A stretch of 64,000 nt of DNA from positions 1,718,530-1,782,529 of the forward strand of contig NZ_LNBE01000003.1 in the NCBI RefSeq assembly GCF_001445655.1, given 5' to 3'. Positions 60,215-64,000 of the stretch are shown here, piece by piece (within the stretch, counting starts at the first letter, position 1; each line of letters starts with the position of its first letter). Source of the stretch: Streptomyces roseifaciens (GTDB taxonomy: Bacteria > Actinomycetota > Actinomycetes > Streptomycetales > Streptomycetaceae). A program made the translations under genes and the position numbers. The notes under the pieces are model-generated. The model did not search any database and was not told the origin of the DNA. It saw only the letters and a program-made list of their open reading frames with translations.

Positions 60215-61764
60215 CGTCCCGGCGTTCCGGTGAGGGCGGTGATGTCCGAGGCGGCGTGGGTGAGCGCGGTGACCGTGAGCGTTTCGCCGCTCAGCTCCGC
60301 CGTCACGGTGCCGCGGACGAACACCAGGGCGCGGTGGCACACGTCGGCGACCTCCTCGAAGTCGGTGGAGATGAGCAGGACGGCGAGTCCTCCGGCGAGC
60401 GCGTCCCGGAGCAGCCGGTAGATCGCCGCCTTGGCGCCGACGTCGACGCCGGCGGTCGGCTCCTCCAGGATCAGCAGGTTCCGGCTCGTCCCCAGCCAGC
60501 GCCCGAGCATGACCTTCTGCTGGTTGCCTCCGGAGAGGGTGGCGATCGGCGCCTCGCTGTCGCGGGGGTGCACCGCGAACCGCTCGATCAGGGCGCCGGC
60601 CTCGGCGCGCTCGCGCCCGGGGCTGATCCAGTGCGCGCCCTGCAGGCCGGCCGCCCGGGGGTTGGCCAGGAAGTTCTCCCGTACGGTCAGATCGGGCGCG
60701 CAGCCCTCCTCCTGCCGGTTGCTGGTCACGAAGCCGACGCCGTCGCCGACGGCGGCCGCGACCGTGCCCGGCCGGTACGGGCGCCCGCCGAGCAGGATCC
60801 GCCCGCCGAGGACCGGCCGGGAGCCGGCGAGGGCCCGGCCCAGCTCCATGTGCCCGGCGCCGGTGAGGCCCACCATGCCGAGGATCTCGCCGGGGCGCAG
60901 CCGCAGGCTGACCGGTCCGGTGTTCTCGGTGCGCACGCCGTCGAGGGTCAGGACGGCGGGGCCGGGGGCGGGGTCGGTGATGCCGTGGGTGCCCGGCCCG
61001 TGGCCCACGGCGTCGTGGCCCACGATGTCGTGCACCAGCCGGGCGGGACCGTGGCCGGCGAGCGGCCCGTGGCTGACGAGCCGGCCGTCGCGCAGCACGG
61101 CGAACGCGTCCGCGACCTTGTAGACCTCGTCGAGCCGGTGGGTGACGAAGACGACGGCGCGGCCGTGGTCGCGCAGGGTGTGCAGGACGTGGAAGAGCCG
61201 CGCGCAGTCGGCCGCCGGGAGGCTGGCGGTCGGCTCGTCCAGGACGATCAGTTCGGCCCGGGTGCTCAGGGCGCGGGCGATGGCGACCAGGGAGCGTTCG
61301 GCCCGCGTGAGGTCGGCGACGACGGCGTCCGGGTCGAGGTGCGCGGCGACGATGCCCAGGGCCTCGGTGCACTGACGGCGCGTCCGCCGCCAGGACACCA
61401 GTCCCGCGCGGCGCGGGTATCCGGTGCCCAGGGCGATGTTCTCGGCGACGGTCATCCACCCGACCAGTCCCAGGTCCTGGTGGATGAAGGACATGGCCCG
61501 GGAGGCCGCCTCGGTGCCCAGCGGGTGCCCGGCGACGCTGACCTCGCCCTCGTCCGCGTGGTGGATCCCCGCCAGCACCTTGATGAGGGTGGACTTCCCG
61601 GCGCCGTTCGCACCGAGCAGGGCCAGGACGCTGCCGGTGCGGATGTCGAGGTCGACCGAGTCCAGCGCGAGGGTGCCGCCGAGCCGTTTGCTCAGGCCGC
61701 GTATGCGGACGAGGGGCTCGGGGCCGTGGCCCGGGAGGGGGCGGGTGTCGGGAGTGTCGTGCAC
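60211..61764 (-). CDS. Sugar ABC transporter ATPase with two nucleotide-binding domains (RbsA-like)
   Basis: 517 aa from GTG 61762-61764. First domain: Walker A LLGANGAGKSTLIK, degenerate signature DLTRAERSLVAIAR, Walker B LIVLDEPTASL. Second domain: a degenerate Walker A GLTGAGHMELG, signature LSGGNQQKV, Walker B LLILEEPTAGVDVG. Such asymmetry is usual in RbsA/MglA-type ATPases. First gene of the three-gene importer operon. No other regulator gene is nearby. Confidence 0.92.
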   Translation of the reverse strand: MHDTPDTRPLPGHGPEPLVRIRGLSKRLGGTLALDSVDLDIRTGSVLALLGANGAGKSTLIKVLAGIHHADEGEVSVAGHPLGTEAASRAMSFIHQDLGLVGWMTVAENIALGTGYPRRAGLVSWRRTRRQCTEALGIVAAHLDPDAVVADLTRAERSLVAIARALSTRAELIVLDEPTASLPAADCARLFHVLHTLRDHGRAVVFVTHRLDEVYKVADAFAVLRDGRLVSHGPLAGHGPARLVHDIVGHDAVGHGPGTHGITDPAPGPAVLTLDGVRTENTGPVSLRLRPGEILGMVGLTGAGHMELGRALAGSRPVLGGRILLGGRPYRPGTVAAAVGDGVGFVTSNRQEEGCAPDLTVRENFLANPRAAGLQGAHWISPGRERAEAGALIERFAVHPRDSEAPIATLSGGNQQKVMLGRWLGTSRNLLILEEPTAGVDVGAKAAIYRLLRDALAGGLAVLLISTDFEEVADVCHRALVFVRGTVTAELSGETLTVTALTHAASDITALTGTPGR

Positions 61765-61821
61765 GGACTTCTCCGGGACCTGTCAGGACCAGTTACCGCA
61801 ATGCCGTCATTTCGTGATTCC

Positions 61822-61843
61822 ACTACTTCGTCGTTTACGTAGT
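61822..61843. promoter_or_regulatory. Weak dyad upstream of the sugar importer
   Basis: ACTAC ... GTAGT (spacing 12) lies in an AT-richer stretch (61811-61860) 58 bp upstream of the ATPase start. It could be the binding site of a LacI- or ROK-type regulator encoded elsewhere. Confidence 0.3.
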
Positions 61844-61897
61844 TTTGCCGTTTTCGTCATGCTACGGCCACCACGGGCCCCGGCGCCGGATGGGCCG

Positions 61898-64000
61898 TCA
61901 GATCGCCGGAATGTCGTCGAGGAACGCCTCGGCGCCGAAGGGCTTGCCGCCGACCTCCAGGGCGCACTCCGCCCAGATGACCTTGCCCTCGGCGGTGTAA
62001 CGCGTGCCCCAGCACTGGGAGAGCTGCGCGACGAGGAACAGGCCGCGGCCGCCCTCGTCGGTGGTGGCCGCGTGGCGCAGGTGCGGGGCGGTGCTGCTCG
62101 TGTCGGCGACCTCGCAGGTCAGCGCGCGGTCGTAGAGCAGGCGCACCTGGATGGGGCCGGTGCCGTACCGGATCGCGTTGGTGACCAGCTCGCTGAGCAG
62201 GAGTTCGGTGGTGAACGCGATCTCCTCCAGCCCCCACTCGGTCAGGCGGGCGGTGACGGCGGCGCGGACGGAGGAGACGAGGGCCGGGTCGGCGGGCAGG
62301 TCCCAGATGGCGATCCGGTGCGGGTCCAGGGTGTGGGTACGGGCGACGAGCAGGGCGATGTCGTCGGCGGGGTGCTCGGGGACCACGGCCCGGACGACCT
62401 CCCGGCAGGTCTCCTCGGGCGGGCGGTTCGGGTGGGACAGGGCCCGGCGCAGCTGCTCCAGGGCCACGTCGAAGTCGCGGTGGCGGTCCTCGATGAGCCC
62501 GTCGGTGTAGAGGACGAGCTGGCTGCCCTCGGGGAGGAGGAACTCGGCGCTCTCGAAGGGGAGGCCGCCCAGGCCCAGGGGCGGGCCCGCGGGCAGCTCG
62601 GGGAAGGTCACGGTGCCGTCGGGGCGGACCAGCGCGGGCGGTGGGTGCCCGGCCCGGGCCATGGTGCACTGCTGCGTGGTGGGGTCGTAGATGACGTACA
62701 GGCAGGTGGCGCCGATGATGCCGGTGTTGCCGTTGGACGGGTCCTCGCCGCACTCCTCCCGGTCCAGGCGCCCGACGAGGTTGTCGAGGTGGGTGAGGAC
62801 CTCGTCGGGAGGCAGGTCCAGCTCGGCGAAGTTGCGCGCGGCGGTGCGCAGCCTGCCCATGGTCGCGGCGGCGTGCAGCCCGTGGCCGACGACGTCCCCG
62901 ACGACGAGGGCGACGCGGGTGCTGGAGAGGGGGATGACGTCGAACCAGTCCCCGCCGACGCCGGACTCGGCGGGCATGTAGCGGTGCGCGACCTCGACGG
63001 CGTTCTGCTCGGGGAAGCCGTGCGGCAGCAGGCTGTGCTGCAGGGCGAGGACCATGCTGTGCTCGCGCGTGTAGCGGCGGGCGTTGTCGATGCAGATGGC
63101 GGCGCGCGTGGCGAGCTCCTGCGCCAGCGAGCAGTCGTCGTCGCCGAAGGGCGAGGGGTCCTGGGAGCGGTAGAAGCTCGCTATGCCCAGGACGATGCCG
63201 CGGGCGAGCAGCGGGACGGTGATGAGGGAGTGGACGCCGTGGGCCAGGAGGCGCTGGGCGCGCGCGGGGTTCTGGGAGATCCAGCCCGGGGCGGTCCGCA
63301 GCTCGGGCTCCAGGACGGTCTCCCCGCTGGTCAGACAGCGGAGCTGCGGCGTGGTCCCTTTGAGGTCGACCCGCTCGCCGGCGGGGTAGAAGGGGCAGTC
63401 GTCGCGGATGCCGTGGACCACCGTGCGGTGGAGGTCCTTGCGGGGGTCGGACGGCTCGTCGCCGCGCAGCACCGCCGCGGGAAGGTCGATGGTCACGTAG
63501 TCGGCCAGGCGCGGGACGGCCATCTCGGCGAGCTCCAGGGCGGTGCGGCTCACGTCCAGCGTGGTGCCGATGCGGGTGCTGGCCTCGGACAGCAGCTCCA
63601 GGCGGCGCCGCGCCGCGACGGCGTACTTCCCCACCCCCGGCTCGCCCACCAGCACCAGCCCGCTGGTCGCACCACCGTCGGCGGGCCGGCCTGGGCCGCC
63701 GGGCGCACCGCGTGCGCCGGGGGTGCCGGCTGCGCCGGGCCTGAGGGCCTGTGCCGTCGCGGCGTCCCGGCCGGGTGCCGGGTGGCCGGGAAGGGCCCCG
63801 GGCGGCGGGACGACCTCGGTGAGGGCCTGCTGCGCTAGGAGACCGGCGGGCTCGCCGAGGGGCGGTCCGGCCTCCGTGGAGACGGCGAGGCGCTGGTGCC
63901 GCGAGGGGATGACCGCCTCGACGGCGAGGCCCTCCACACCGGAGGGGCTCGTCACCGGGCGGCTCAGCAGGGTGACCCGCCGGTCGCCGGGCAGGATCAC
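61898..64000 (-). CDS. GAF/SpoIIE phosphatase/HATPase multidomain protein (partial)
   Basis: At least 700 aa, with its N-terminus probably beyond the right edge (the last codon GTG 63998-64000 could be a start but is unlikely). Layout: disordered Pro/Gly-rich part to about 120; GAF domain about 130-300 (LELLSEASTRIGTTLDVSRT ... LAQELATRAAICIDNARRY); SpoIIE PP2C phosphatase about 320-540 (GGDWFDVI, GDVVGHGLHAA, ADDIALL); C-terminal HATPase (anti-sigma-like kinase) about 555-690 with LLSELVTNAIRYG and DEGGRGLFLV. It probably regulates sigma factor partners. Confidence 0.9.
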   Translation of the reverse strand: MILPGDRRVTLLSRPVTSPSGVEGLAVEAVIPSRHQRLAVSTEAGPPLGEPAGLLAQQALTEVVPPPGALPGHPAPGRDAATAQALRPGAAGTPGARGAPGGPGRPADGGATSGLVLVGEPGVGKYAVAARRRLELLSEASTRIGTTLDVSRTALELAEMAVPRLADYVTIDLPAAVLRGDEPSDPRKDLHRTVVHGIRDDCPFYPAGERVDLKGTTPQLRCLTSGETVLEPELRTAPGWISQNPARAQRLLAHGVHSLITVPLLARGIVLGIASFYRSQDPSPFGDDDCSLAQELATRAAICIDNARRYTREHSMVLALQHSLLPHGFPEQNAVEVAHRYMPAESGVGGDWFDVIPLSSTRVALVVGDVVGHGLHAAATMGRLRTAARNFAELDLPPDEVLTHLDNLVGRLDREECGEDPSNGNTGIIGATCLYVIYDPTTQQCTMARAGHPPPALVRPDGTVTFPELPAGPPLGLGGLPFESAEFLLPEGSQLVLYTDGLIEDRHRDFDVALEQLRRALSHPNRPPEETCREVVRAVVPEHPADDIALLVARTHTLDPHRIAIWDLPADPALVSSVRAAVTARLTEWGLEEIAFTTELLLSELVTNAIRYGTGPIQVRLLYDRALTCEVADTSSTAPHLRHAATTDEGGRGLFLVAQLSQCWGTRYTAEGKVIWAECALEVGGKPFGAEAFLDDIPAI

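Noticed and set aside
59036..60421. 461-aa plus-strand frame antisense to the permease and ATPase genes
   Set aside because: Gly/Glu/Arg-rich mirror product; the minus strand holds the coupled ABC operon.

Overview
The window is about 64 kb of very GC-rich DNA. It has strong third-position G/C bias, frequent GTG and TTG starts, GGAGG-type ribosome binding sites, rare TTA codons and many SpoIIE, PadR, ROK and GAF genes. This fits a Streptomyces or close relative chromosome, probably an arm or variable region. I saw no rRNA, tRNA or CRISPR array. Names rest on motifs read by eye and on recalled families; no search was run.

Layout. 0-3.7 kb: HxlR and TetR regulators, a PLP-dependent Thr/Ser dehydratase-like enzyme divergent from the TetR gene across a perfect 13-bp inverted repeat, and an SMP-30-like/membrane protein pair. 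3.8-12.7 kb: a polytopic membrane protein with a hydrolase-like tail, a secreted trypsin-like protease, an ABC exporter, a beta-propeller lipoprotein and a Tat-exported glycosidase-like protein. 12.9-21.8 kb: an L25/Ctc protein, a repeat-rich gap, a VOC protein, a Zn alcohol dehydrogenase with a divergent MmyB-type regulator, a membrane gene behind an iron-box-like site, a macrodomain protein, an APC permease and a GNAT protein. 22.2-24.3 kb: a flavohemoglobin with a YPE-repeat N-terminus and a PNPOx-like partner. 25.9-29.3 kb: a four-gene operon of a TTA-containing sigma factor, an unknown partner, a ROK protein lacking the ATP motif, and an intact ROK kinase. 29.4-38.6 kb: long-type GAPDH, quinone oxidoreductase, AraC regulator, phosphatase-like protein, DUF6314, a frameshifted PoxB-like gene, PadR and an acyl-CoA dehydrogenase. 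38.8-41.9 kb: a DevS/DevR-like two-component pair flanking a small Cys-rich membrane protein gene with a palindromic upstream site.

42-58 kb looks like an accessory, decaying region. It has an HNH nuclease with eight tandem zinc-binding modules, a SpoIIE phosphatase, several small secreted proteins, gene remnants (BBE oxidoreductase tail, frameshifted small genes, a duplicated 3' end of a sugar-binding protein) and fragments of four mobile-element genes (IS5-type transposase, tyrosine integrase, serine resolvase, Tn3 transposase). Among them are two intact small operons: DUF2269-like/DUF3817/HD, and PadR/permease-prefix protein, divergent over palindromic operator candidates. 58-64 kb: a translationally coupled sugar ABC importer (ATPase, permease, binding lipoprotein) and a truncated-by-window GAF/SpoIIE/HATPase phosphatase.

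Best candidates for something undescribed: the sigma/partner/pseudo-ROK/ROK operon, the zinc-array HNH protein, the putative dormancy module at 38.8-41.9 kb, and the iron-box membrane gene. Four genes carry an in-frame TTA codon and so may depend on the bldA leucyl-tRNA.
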